Assembly (NCBI GenBank): GCA_028716025.1
Contig: JAQUQP010000022.1
Span: 1-17,127, forward strand
Length of the DNA stretch: 17,127 bases
From: a bacterium
Lineage (GTDB): Bacteria; UBA6262
Reading direction: 5' to 3'
Of this stretch, positions 1 to 6,999 are shown in pieces. Every line of letters starts with the position of its first letter. The stretch's first letter is position 1. The position numbers and the translations under genes are program-made. The notes beneath the pieces are model-generated. The model saw only the letters and a program-made list of their open reading frames with translations, did no database searches and was not told the DNA's origin.

Positions 1-288
1 GTCAAGCGCTTTCAAGCTTAAGGTTTGTTCTTCAGTTTCTGCCAGCGGCTTGGTCATCACTTCCGTCAGCTTGACCGCTACTATCTGATTTAAGCTTTTC
101 GGGATCCCCAAAGTCACCAATCCGGCACCAATACGAATGGCAGCCTCACTGGTCAAGGCAGCTGCCCCGGTCATACCCGCCGACCCAGCCAAAACAAGCA
201 CATGTCCAAAGATATTTTTGTAGGCATCTTTAGGACGTTTCGGTAACAGCTTTTTGATCTCTTCTTTGGTTATGAACTTTTCCGCCAT
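1..288 (-). CDS. nnrD: ADP-dependent NAD(P)H-hydrate dehydratase, N-terminal part (cut by window edge)
   Basis: The first 96 codons of a reading frame that runs off the left edge. It begins MAEKFITKEEIKKLLPKRP and continues into GHVLVLAGSAGMTGAAALTS and IRIGAGLVTLGIP, the nucleotide-binding start of the YjeF C-terminal (NnrD, ribokinase-like) fold. The enzyme dehydrates damaged NADHX/NADPHX back to NAD(P)H in the cytoplasm. The ATG at 288 is preceded by a GAGGATG ribosome site and lies 9 bases after the acpS stop, so the two are co-transcribed; acpS beside a yjeF-type gene is a common bacterial pairing. In many bacteria NnrD is the C-terminal half of a fusion with the NnrE epimerase. Here the protein starts directly at the NnrD domain, so the epimerase is absent or encoded elsewhere. 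Family call is firm; the length is unknown. Confidence 0.88.
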   Translation of the reverse strand, partial: MAEKFITKEEIKKLLPKRPKDAYKNIFGHVLVLAGSAGMTGAAALTSEAAIRIGAGLVTLGIPKSLNQIVAVKLTEVMTKPLAETEEQTLSLKALD

Positions 289-297
289 AACATCCTC

Positions 298-651
298 TTA
301 TCTGAAATAGATTGCCTGCGCGACAGCATAATCATCACAATGGGACAAGGATACTGTAATATATTTTTCCAATTTCTTTAATTTCCCGCTTAATACTGCT
401 TCTGGTTTGCCGTTGTCCAGGTTTTTGATGCTGATATCGATCAAAGCGATGCCTTTAGAGCCGAGGGCTTTCAGGATCGCTTCCTTGGCGGCAAAACGCA
501 CAGCATAATGCTGGTATTTATTGGCTTTGCCTTCGCAATAAGCTCTCTCCCGGGCGGTAAATACCCGCTTCAAGAAAGTTTTATTACCAGCAATCACTTT
601 CTTTATTCTTTTTGTTTCAATAATATCAATCCCTGTCCCTAATATCTTCAT
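298..651 (-). CDS. acpS: Holo-[acyl-carrier-protein] synthase
   Basis: A 117-residue protein of normal AcpS size. It transfers 4'-phosphopantetheine from CoA to a serine of acyl carrier protein, switching on fatty acid synthesis. The family signatures are all present: GTGIDIIE at residues 5-12 with the metal-binding Asp9, FAAKEAILKAL at 53-63 with Glu57, and the C-terminal strand SLSHCDDYAVA at 101-111. It lies 44 bases after the FAD-dehydrogenase stop and 9 bases before nnrD, in a same-strand run that starts with the larA-like gene. The ribosome site is weak (AGAGAAAAAG just before the ATG), and I see no clear promoter of its own in the 44-base gap, so it is probably expressed by read-through from upstream. 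Confidence 0.95.
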   Translation of the reverse strand: MKILGTGIDIIETKRIKKVIAGNKTFLKRVFTARERAYCEGKANKYQHYAVRFAAKEAILKALGSKGIALIDISIKNLDNGKPEAVLSGKLKKLEKYITVSLSHCDDYAVAQAIYFR

Positions 652-695
652 CTTTTTCTCTACTTCCAGCTTCCAGTCTTTAGCATTCAGCAGTT

Positions 696-2093
696 TTACT
701 CGAATATCTTTCCTGGATTCAGAATATTATTCGGGTCAAAAGTTTTTTTAATTTGTTTCATAATATTTATCTCTGCCGCGGATAGCACCCGGGGCACATA
801 TTTTTTCTTGGTCACACCAATGCCATGCTCGCCGCTGATCGTACCGCCGGCGGCCACGGTTATATCAAATACACCGTTAATCGCTTCCGGCAGTATTTTG
901 TTCCACACTTCATCCGTTAAGTTCTTTTTCAATATATTCACATGGATATTGCCGTCGCCTAAATGCCCGAAACAAACTATTTGCACGGCCAGTCTTTTAC
1001 TCAACTCCTGGAGCTGGCTAAGCACTCCCGGCATTTGGTTGATCGGGACGACGATGTCTTCGCTTACTTTTAACCCGCCGGTGAGTTTCAGTGACTCACT
1101 GATCTTACGGCGTACTTCCCATAGTTTTTCCTGATTCGCTTTGGTATCTGCCACGAGGACATCCTTAGCGCCCTTATTCAAACACAATTCACCCACCATC
1201 TCTGCCTGTTTTTCCAAATACTCCTTATCATCCCCGTCCAGTTCTATTAATATCTGGGCTTCGGCATCCCGGAAAGGCAGCTGCCGGCCCAGGCATTCTT
1301 CACAAGCCAGGATACTTTCCTTATCCATGAATTCTATGGCTGCCGGAACAACTTTGCTTTTAATTATTTCCACGATAGTCTGGGAAGCTGTGGCATAGTT
1401 ATCAAAGGGCACCAGCAGGTCGATCTTAGCTTTAGGTAACGGCACCAGCTTCAGAATGATCTTGGTAATAATAGCCAAAGTACCTTCACAGCCAATGATC
1501 AGACTGATCAGGTCATATCCCACTACATTTTTCAGCAGTTTACCGCCTAACTTGATTATTTCCCCGCTGGGCAATACTGCTTCAAAGCCGACTACATAAT
1601 CCTTGGTCACCCCATATTTTACTGCCCTGGCGCCACCAGCGCATTCAGCCAGATTGCCGCCGATATGGCAGGAATCCAGGCTGGCAGGATCAGGCGGGTA
1701 GAATAATCCTTTCTTCTCCACTTCAGCCTGTAAGGCCCCGGTAATAACCCCGGGCTCAGTTACGATCATCATGTTTTCTTCATCGATCTCCAGGATCTTA
1801 TTCATCTTTTCCAGGGACAAGACAATGCCCCCTGCAGTCGGGACTGCGCCGCCGCTCAAACCTGTTCCGGCGCCGCGAGGTACTACCGGCACCAGGTATT
1901 GGTTGGCCAGCTTCAAAACCTCAGCTACCTGCTGCGTATTTTCCGCTTTAACTACGATATCCGGTTGGCTGGAGAGCCCCATAGTCTCATCATGGGTATA
2001 ATCAGCCATAGCTTCTTTATCAGTCAGCACATTTTCCCGGCCAGCGATGGCAATAAGCTTATCTTTAATTTCGTCAAACTTTTGTATGGTCAT
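696..2093 (-). CDS. glcD: FAD-linked D-lactate/glycolate dehydrogenase (GlcD family)
   Basis: A 465-residue FAD-binding PCMH/VAO-type oxidoreductase. PVVPRGAGTGLSGGAVP (residues 69-85) is the FAD pyrophosphate loop; HIGGNLAECAGGARAVKYG (about 143-161) and the following KLLKNVVGYDL continue the FAD domain. The C-terminal cap carries GHLGDGNIHVNI (376-387) and GGTISGEHGIG (416-426), which hold catalytic and metal-binding histidines in the D-lactate dehydrogenase/GlcD family. The length is typical. The reaction is oxidation of a 2-hydroxyacid (D-lactate, glycolate or similar) to the 2-oxoacid. The start has a GAGGG ribosome site 25 bases after the larA-like stop, so the two are an operon: racemase plus dehydrogenase. 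No EtfAB or iron-sulfur partner is visible in the window, so the electron acceptor is unknown. The family is secure; the exact substrate is inferred from the neighbour. Confidence 0.9.
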   Translation of the reverse strand: MTIQKFDEIKDKLIAIAGRENVLTDKEAMADYTHDETMGLSSQPDIVVKAENTQQVAEVLKLANQYLVPVVPRGAGTGLSGGAVPTAGGIVLSLEKMNKILEIDEENMMIVTEPGVITGALQAEVEKKGLFYPPDPASLDSCHIGGNLAECAGGARAVKYGVTKDYVVGFEAVLPSGEIIKLGGKLLKNVVGYDLISLIIGCEGTLAIITKIILKLVPLPKAKIDLLVPFDNYATASQTIVEIIKSKVVPAAIEFMDKESILACEECLGRQLPFRDAEAQILIELDGDDKEYLEKQAEMVGELCLNKGAKDVLVADTKANQEKLWEVRRKISESLKLTGGLKVSEDIVVPINQMPGVLSQLQELSKRLAVQIVCFGHLGDGNIHVNILKKNLTDEVWNKILPEAINGVFDITVAAGGTISGEHGIGVTKKKYVPRVLSAAEINIMKQIKKTFDPNNILNPGKIFE

Positions 2094-2118
2094 AAACCCT
2101 CTAAATATTAATCCTGCT

Positions 2119-3240
2119 TTATTCTATCACATCAGCCGAGTAAATGGCATTAAAAACTTCGTCGGTCTTAAACACCCTGGGCTTCCGGCCCAGGTCCCTG
2201 GTAATATAGTCCAAAGCCTGCCTGGTTGAAATAAATCCTGGCAGCAGGGTACCGCGCAAAAGTTTCGGGGCCTGAGCCGAGACAAAAAGCAAATGAGCTT
2301 TTTTCATTGCTTTAGCTACCATATAAGCACGGTGCTCACCTGCCTGGCAGCCGCCTTTCTTTATCTTTTCAATAAAATGGTCAATGTCTTTCATTTTTTT
2401 CAGTATCTTCCCGAAGCGCTGTTCTCCCAGGCCGCGGCCAAATCCTTCCGGCACATCGGCCACTACTATCACATAACCGCCTAGTTTGACGATTGGATGA
2501 GGTACGTCCAGCAGATAATTATAGGCCCGTGATGCCTGGTAGATATTGCCGCCTTTTTGTTTGCCGATCACCGCGATAGCAGCATCATATACGCGGGGCA
2601 GGCGTTGCCGGTATAATTTATCGGCTGCTGTCACGGCTTGCTTAAAAACTTTCTTTGGCGCACCGCTGAAGACTTTTACTATTTGGCCCTGAGCATCATT
2701 CAATACGTTAACCGAATAGGTAATGGGCAGATCTTTAACAATTTCTACCAGTGTCTTTTGAAAAAGATTTGTCTTCACATTTCCCAGGGCCGTACCTTCT
2801 TTATCCAGGAACCGCGGATGATGGGTATAGCTGATAGTTTTATCCCCTGCTAATCCAATGGCCACGGTCTTGATCCCGCCGCTATATCCGGCATAAAGAT
2901 GCGGTTCAACGATCCCTAAAGTAATGATCTTATTAGCTGAGAGTAATTTTTTATTCAAATAGCGGGGCACGCCCAAACTGGTCTGTCCTAAATACACCAG
3001 GTCGGCGGGTTTCTGGCTATGATTAAAAACAGGATACTTACCCAGGATATCCGCTCCCAGCATAGCTACTAATTGCGCCTGGGCCATTGGTTCGTGTAAT
3101 CCCAGGCCAACCAATATTTCAATATCCTGCCGGTGAGCACCTTGCTGTTCAAGCTTCTTTAATACTCCCGGCAAAATTTCTTTCAGGTGGGCATTACGCG
3201 TCCGGTCAGGGATGACAATAATCACTTTAGTTTTCTTCAT
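2119..3240 (-). CDS. larA: LarA-family nickel-pincer hydroxyacid racemase/epimerase
   Basis: A 373-residue protein with the LarA active-site pattern. Asp12/Arg15 in PDRTRN and His49 in GLGLHEP are followed by His114 in EPHLYAGYSGGIK, Lys124 (10 residues on) and His140 (16 further on). These spacings match His174-Lys184-His200 of Lactiplantibacillus plantarum LarA, where the lysine carries the nickel-pincer cofactor. The reaction is racemisation of lactate or another 2-hydroxyacid. Compared with typical LarA (about 424 residues) the protein lacks roughly 60 residues before the DxxR motif. An in-frame TAG three codons upstream of the ATG shows this is real and not a mis-chosen start. It leads the operon with the FAD dehydrogenase. 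The cofactor-making genes larB, larC and larE are not in the window. The family is firm; lactate as substrate is inferred. Confidence 0.86.
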   Translation of the reverse strand: MKKTKVIIVIPDRTRNAHLKEILPGVLKKLEQQGAHRQDIEILVGLGLHEPMAQAQLVAMLGADILGKYPVFNHSQKPADLVYLGQTSLGVPRYLNKKLLSANKIITLGIVEPHLYAGYSGGIKTVAIGLAGDKTISYTHHPRFLDKEGTALGNVKTNLFQKTLVEIVKDLPITYSVNVLNDAQGQIVKVFSGAPKKVFKQAVTAADKLYRQRLPRVYDAAIAVIGKQKGGNIYQASRAYNYLLDVPHPIVKLGGYVIVVADVPEGFGRGLGEQRFGKILKKMKDIDHFIEKIKKGGCQAGEHRAYMVAKAMKKAHLLFVSAQAPKLLRGTLLPGFISTRQALDYITRDLGRKPRVFKTDEVFNAIYSADVIE

Positions 3241-3249
3241 AGTGACCTA

Positions 3250-3278
3250 ATTCTACCCTTTTTTAACGATTTATTCAA
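3250..3278 (-). promoter_or_regulatory. Promoter of the larA-like operon (near-leaderless)
   Basis: On the minus strand, TTGAAT (3278-3273), a 17-base spacer and TAGAAT (3255-3250). The ATG at 3240 begins 10 bases after the -10 box, so the transcript should start 0-3 bases before the start codon. There is no room for a Shine-Dalgarno sequence in such an RNA. Confidence 0.65.
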
Positions 3279-3287
3279 TTTATTTTC

Positions 3288-3316
3288 TTGCCATTCTGGG
3301 CGTTATCGGTTATTAT
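3288..3316 (+). promoter_or_regulatory. Promoter of pabBC
   Basis: TTGCCA (3288-3293), 17-base spacer, TATTAT (3311-3316). The expected transcript start is near 3323. It lies back-to-back with the divergent larA promoter, the two -35 boxes being 9 bases apart. This placement rules out the TTG at 3288 as a translation start. Confidence 0.6.
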
Positions 3317-3341
3317 CTATTTCAGCTTAAAACAACGAGTT

Positions 3342-5144
3342 ATGCCAGGCACAGAACACCGGGCCATCCAGACTCCAGACGGGTGGCTTTTTGTGGTTTT
3401 TGTGTTCCTCGATACAGCTATAAAAGATAAAGAAAACAAGAATTCCTTACTCTTCTGTAATCCGCGTAAAATAATTACCTGCCGATCTACCAACCAGATC
3501 GATCCCTGCCTGGGACAGGTTACCCAAGCCCTTAATAACGGCTGGTATGCTGCCGGCTTTATCTCGTATGAAGCTGGCTGGCACCTGCAAGGACTTACTA
3601 AAAGTAATCGTTCATATGTTTTCCCCTTGCTTTGGTTTGGAATATTTACCAAACCTGTTATTATTAAAAATTACACTGAGCTTGCGCGTTATTTAGGTCT
3701 AAAGGGTAAAATCCCTTATGCCACTATGGACCAATTGCGACTTAATACCACCAGGTATAAATATCACCGGGATATTATGCGGATCAAGGAATTGATCGCC
3801 CAAGGCCAAACCTACCAGGTAAATTACACCATGAAATACAAGTTCAAGTTTACCGGCTCTCCAGGCAAACTCTATCACCGGCTGCGGGCGATCCAGCCGG
3901 TCAATTACGGGGCTTTTATCGACACTGGTAAAAGGCAGGTGCTTTCTTTTTCACCTGAATTATTCTTCCGCCGGAATAATACCGCGATCCAGGTCCAACC
4001 AATGAAGGGAACCGAGGCATTATGCCGGGACACAAACCTGCCCCAAGATCCTAAAAACCAGGCAGAAAACCTCATGATCACTGATCTTATGCGCAATGAC
4101 CTGGGGAAAATATCCAGTATTGGCAGTGTACAGACGTATGATCTGTTTAAAGCACATAAATACAGCACCTTGTGGCAGATGACCTCTTCGGTCCAAAGCA
4201 GGTTGCTGCCTGGGATATCCTGGCGGGAAATATTAGGCAGCTTGTTCCCCTGCGGATCTGTCACCGGAGCTCCGAAGATAAGTACCATGAAGATCATTAA
4301 ATCCCTGGAAAAAGAAGACCGGGACATCTATACCGGCGCTATCGGGTATCTGAGCCCTAATAAAAATGCGGTTTTTAATGTCGCCATCAGGACGATTTTA
4401 TTACAAGGCAACCAAGGAGAAATGGGGGTTGGCGGCGGGATCACTTTTGGCTCAGATCCAGACCAGGAATGGGAAGAATGCCGGCTTAAGGCTTCCTTCT
4501 TATTGAAAAGCAACTTTCAATTGATAGAGACGATGGCCTGGTCATATCCGGCAGGGATATCCCTGTTATCATTACACCTTAAAAGATTAAAAAAATCAGC
4601 CGCATTCTTTGGGTTTCCTTATGACCGGTTAAAAATTACAACTGCTTTGGCTGAACGCATTTCTGTCCTGGATATACACAAAACATGGAAGATAAGATTG
4701 CTTTTAAGCAATACCGGCGCTATTGACCTGCGGGCCGAAGAATTGCCCCCCGCTATAAAAAACAAACAACTGGTAGCGATTTCCGCCATACATACTGATC
4801 CTGCCAATCTCTTCTTGCAGCACAAAACCACAGAACGGGAAATGTATAACCAGGAACTCGTTCATTATAAAAAGCTCGGTTATGATGATGTTCTCTTTAC
4901 CAATAACCGCGGCGAGATCACCGAAAGCGCTATTGCCAATATCTTTATCAAAAAGGGGCTGTTTTATTACACGCCTCCCCTGGCCTGCGGCCTGCTACCG
5001 GGAATATTCCGGACTTACTTTATCCGCCGGCATCGCACTATGGTCAAAGAGAAAATACTCTACCCAGAGGACTTGTATTCTGCTGACGCAATCTTTCTTA
5101 CCAATGCGGTACGCGGTTTGGCGCAAGTAAAGCTTGACGGATAG
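3342..5144 (+). CDS. pabBC: Fused aminodeoxychorismate synthase component I / aminodeoxychorismate lyase (PabBC)
   Basis: A two-domain enzyme of about 600 residues. The N-terminal two thirds is a chorismate-binding domain with QPMKGTE (the lysine at residue 222 marks PabB rather than anthranilate synthase), CGSVTGAPKISTMKIIKSLE (around 304-323), YTGAIGYLSP and FNVAIRTI. The C-terminal third (from about 395) is a PLP fold-type IV lyase: HKTTERE with the probable PLP lysine at 495, GEITESAIANIFI (524-536), ACGLLPGIFRTYFI and TNAVRG. It makes 4-amino-4-deoxychorismate and then p-aminobenzoate for folate; the amidotransferase PabA must come from elsewhere. The start is uncertain. The frame is open back to TTG 3288, but that codon is the -35 box of the gene's promoter. 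ATG 3342 is the first start within the transcript. GTG 3393, six bases after GGGTGG and nearer where family homology begins, is a real alternative. Confidence 0.9.
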   Translation: MPGTEHRAIQTPDGWLFVVFVFLDTAIKDKENKNSLLFCNPRKIITCRSTNQIDPCLGQVTQALNNGWYAAGFISYEAGWHLQGLTKSNRSYVFPLLWFGIFTKPVIIKNYTELARYLGLKGKIPYATMDQLRLNTTRYKYHRDIMRIKELIAQGQTYQVNYTMKYKFKFTGSPGKLYHRLRAIQPVNYGAFIDTGKRQVLSFSPELFFRRNNTAIQVQPMKGTEALCRDTNLPQDPKNQAENLMITDLMRNDLGKISSIGSVQTYDLFKAHKYSTLWQMTSSVQSRLLPGISWREILGSLFPCGSVTGAPKISTMKIIKSLEKEDRDIYTGAIGYLSPNKNAVFNVAIRTILLQGNQGEMGVGGGITFGSDPDQEWEECRLKASFLLKSNFQLIETMAWSYPAGISLLSLHLKRLKKSAAFFGFPYDRLKITTALAERISVLDIHKTWKIRLLLSNTGAIDLRAEELPPAIKNKQLVAISAIHTDPANLFLQHKTTEREMYNQELVHYKKLGYDDVLFTNNRGEITESAIANIFIKKGLFYYTPPLACGLLPGIFRTYFIRRHRTMVKEKILYPEDLYSADAIFLTNAVRGLAQVKLDG

Positions 5145-5162
5145 CTCTTACTTTGCTATTAT
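5134..5162 (+). promoter_or_regulatory. Promoter of the TonB-dependent receptor gene
   Basis: TTGACG (5134-5139), 17-base spacer, TATTAT (5157-5162). The -35 box lies just before the pabBC stop codon. The transcript would start near 5169-5170, about 26 bases before the receptor ATG. Confidence 0.65.
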
Positions 5163-5193
5163 GTTAACCTAATAATATGAAAGGTTAACATAA
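5159..5193. promoter_or_regulatory. 12-bp inverted repeat over the promoter: probable operator
   Basis: TTATGTTAACCT (5159-5170) and AGGTTAACATAA (5182-5193) are perfect inverted copies separated by 11 bases. The left arm covers most of the -10 box and the predicted start site. The right arm includes the only Shine-Dalgarno-like AAAGG and ends 2 bases before the ATG. A dimeric repressor bound here would block transcription; in RNA the same arms would hide the ribosome site. The regulator is unknown. Confidence 0.65.
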
Positions 5194-5195
5194 CC

Positions 5196-6899
5196 ATGAA
5201 AAGACTGCTTATTGTCCTGTTTTTCTTGTTTCTCCCTGCGGCTGGATCAGGCCAGGAAATATATTTAGAAACCCTGGCGGTCAGATCGCCGACTGCTTTG
5301 CCGCAAAAAGGGATATTTACCATTACCAGGCAGGATATTGACCAGAGCACCGCTACGAATATCGCTGACCTGCTCTCGCAATATGGGATCGTTAGCCTTC
5401 AACGCCGGGGATCTTTTGGTTTACAGGGAGACCTAAGTATCCGCGGCACTACGTTCGACCAGGGGATGATCAAGGTTAACGGGCTGATAATGAATGACCC
5501 TCAGACCGGGCATCACAACCTGGATATCCCTGTACCGCTGGAGTCGATCAAATGCATAGAAGTAACCCCTTTGGCTATAAATATAGTAACCTTTAAACAG
5601 CCTAACGCCCGGATAAAGGTTGATCTCCTGGGGGGCCAGCATGCTTTGTGGGGCGGAAGTATCGCTTTAAAAAACCTGACCTACCAGCATCTGGCAGCGG
5701 CAGGCTGGAGAGATAATACTGAATGGCAAAACGATCTCTTTCAATATCAGCAGGCTATTCCCGGCAGCTGGGGACCTTCAGATATTTCTTTAGGATATAT
5801 CCGCAAGGATTTTGGCGCGTATAAATTCTACTCCCAGGCTTTTCCAGATGAAAATGAAACAACCAGTGCCTTTGTAGCTACCGGCCAGACAGAGTTTTTT
5901 ACCGGCTTGTGGCACTGGCAACCGCAAAGCAGTTTCCGCTTGCACCGGGATTATTTTATCCTGGACCGTAATCGCCCGGACTGGTCATTCAATGACCACC
6001 GCAATACCACTATCTTCTTTGGTTTACCGGTGACCTTGCCGCTCTGGGGTCATAAGCTCATAACCAGCGTGGATTTCAAACAAGATGCGATCAACAGTAC
6101 CAATTTACAGCAACACCATCGCAATGCTTACTCTGTAGCAACACAATTTTTCCCGCAATTGGGGAACTCCTGGCAATTGGGCCTGGGATTGAGGGAAGAT
6201 TTTTATGATCCAGATCCGGTCAGGAGAGTTTTCCGTCCTTCTATGGATATTAATTACGCTATTGATCAACACTGGTTGTGGCTGGCTGAAGCTGGCAACT
6301 TTTTCCGTTTGCCTACGTTCACAGAACTCTATTATTCTGACCCGGCTAATAAAGGCACTGCCTCGTTAGAGGCAGAAAAGGGCTGGAATTACCAAACAGG
6401 AATTAAATACACGTATGGGCAGGTTTGCTGGCAGAATACTGTTCATTGGCGGGAGATCAGGAACGCTATTGACTGGGCTAAATATCCAGGCGAGACTGCC
6501 TGGCAGGCCAGGAATATCTCTACCGTCAAAGGGTATGGGATAGAAAGTACCTTTGCCCTTACTGCCTGTTTAAAGGTAAATTACCAGTACCTGAATAATC
6601 AACTTGCCGCGAACGATTATCAGTCTAAGTACAATTCTAATTACCTGAAACACAGCGCCAGCCTGCATTATAGCTATACCTTACCCTGGCAGATAAAAAA
6701 TGACTGGGCTGCTAATTATCGCCAACCCAGTCAACTTTCACCGTATACCCTGCTTGATCTAAAAATATCCCGCCGGTTCAGCCCGCATTGGACAGTCTAT
6801 TTCTCCGGCACAAACCTGCTCAATACTTATTACGAAGAAATCACCGGCATCCCCCGTCCGGGAAGATGGCTTCTGGTCGGGCTGGATTGGCAGGTGTAG
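5196..6899 (+). CDS. TonB-dependent outer-membrane receptor
   Basis: A 567-residue compact receptor, similar in size to BtuB. Residues 1-20 are a signal peptide (KR, then a long hydrophobic run, AAGSGQ). ETLAVRS (about 25-31) fits a TonB box. A plug domain follows with ITRQDI, TNIADLLSQYGIVSLQRRG, LSIRGTTFDQGMIKVNG and NDPQTGHHNLDIP (100-112). The rest is an aromatic-rich 22-strand-type barrel containing FRLPTFTELYYSDPANKG and ending in the SGTNLLNTYYEEITG/PRPGR region with aromatic terminal strands. It would import a scarce ligand across the outer membrane using TonB energy. The substrate cannot be read; I see no cobalamin riboswitch upstream. The tight promoter/operator suggests control by ligand or metal. 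No ABC transporter genes lie next to it. Confidence 0.88.
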   Translation: MKRLLIVLFFLFLPAAGSGQEIYLETLAVRSPTALPQKGIFTITRQDIDQSTATNIADLLSQYGIVSLQRRGSFGLQGDLSIRGTTFDQGMIKVNGLIMNDPQTGHHNLDIPVPLESIKCIEVTPLAINIVTFKQPNARIKVDLLGGQHALWGGSIALKNLTYQHLAAAGWRDNTEWQNDLFQYQQAIPGSWGPSDISLGYIRKDFGAYKFYSQAFPDENETTSAFVATGQTEFFTGLWHWQPQSSFRLHRDYFILDRNRPDWSFNDHRNTTIFFGLPVTLPLWGHKLITSVDFKQDAINSTNLQQHHRNAYSVATQFFPQLGNSWQLGLGLREDFYDPDPVRRVFRPSMDINYAIDQHWLWLAEAGNFFRLPTFTELYYSDPANKGTASLEAEKGWNYQTGIKYTYGQVCWQNTVHWREIRNAIDWAKYPGETAWQARNISTVKGYGIESTFALTACLKVNYQYLNNQLAANDYQSKYNSNYLKHSASLHYSYTLPWQIKNDWAANYRQPSQLSPYTLLDLKISRRFSPHWTVYFSGTNLLNTYYEEITGIPRPGRWLLVGLDWQV

Positions 6900-6931
6900 C
6901 GCTTATGGCACAGATGCCAGCCCATTAAAAC

Positions 6932-6969
6932 ACCCCCCTAACTGATAAGCTGTCAGGGGGGTATTTTTT
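6932..6969 (+). terminator. Intrinsic terminator after the receptor gene
   Basis: ACCCCCCT (6932-6939) and AGGGGGGT (6955-6962) form a GC-rich stem with a 15-base loop, followed by ATTTTTT. An AAAA run on the left gives partial function on the minus strand, so it also marks the end of the convergent ATPase gene and the left border of the accessory island. Confidence 0.85.
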
Positions 6970-6999
6970 CTACATACAAATTTTGCTTTAATCAATAAC

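Noticed and set aside
3288..3341. TTG at 3288 as the translation start of pabBC
   Set aside because: The TTG is the -35 box of a TTGCCA-17-TATTAT promoter, so it lies upstream of the transcript; no ribosome site precedes it and the extra residues do not resemble the family.
5145..5195. Cobalamin riboswitch before the TonB-dependent receptor
   Set aside because: Only 51 bases separate the genes and they are fully explained by a promoter and an inverted repeat; there is no room for a riboswitch.
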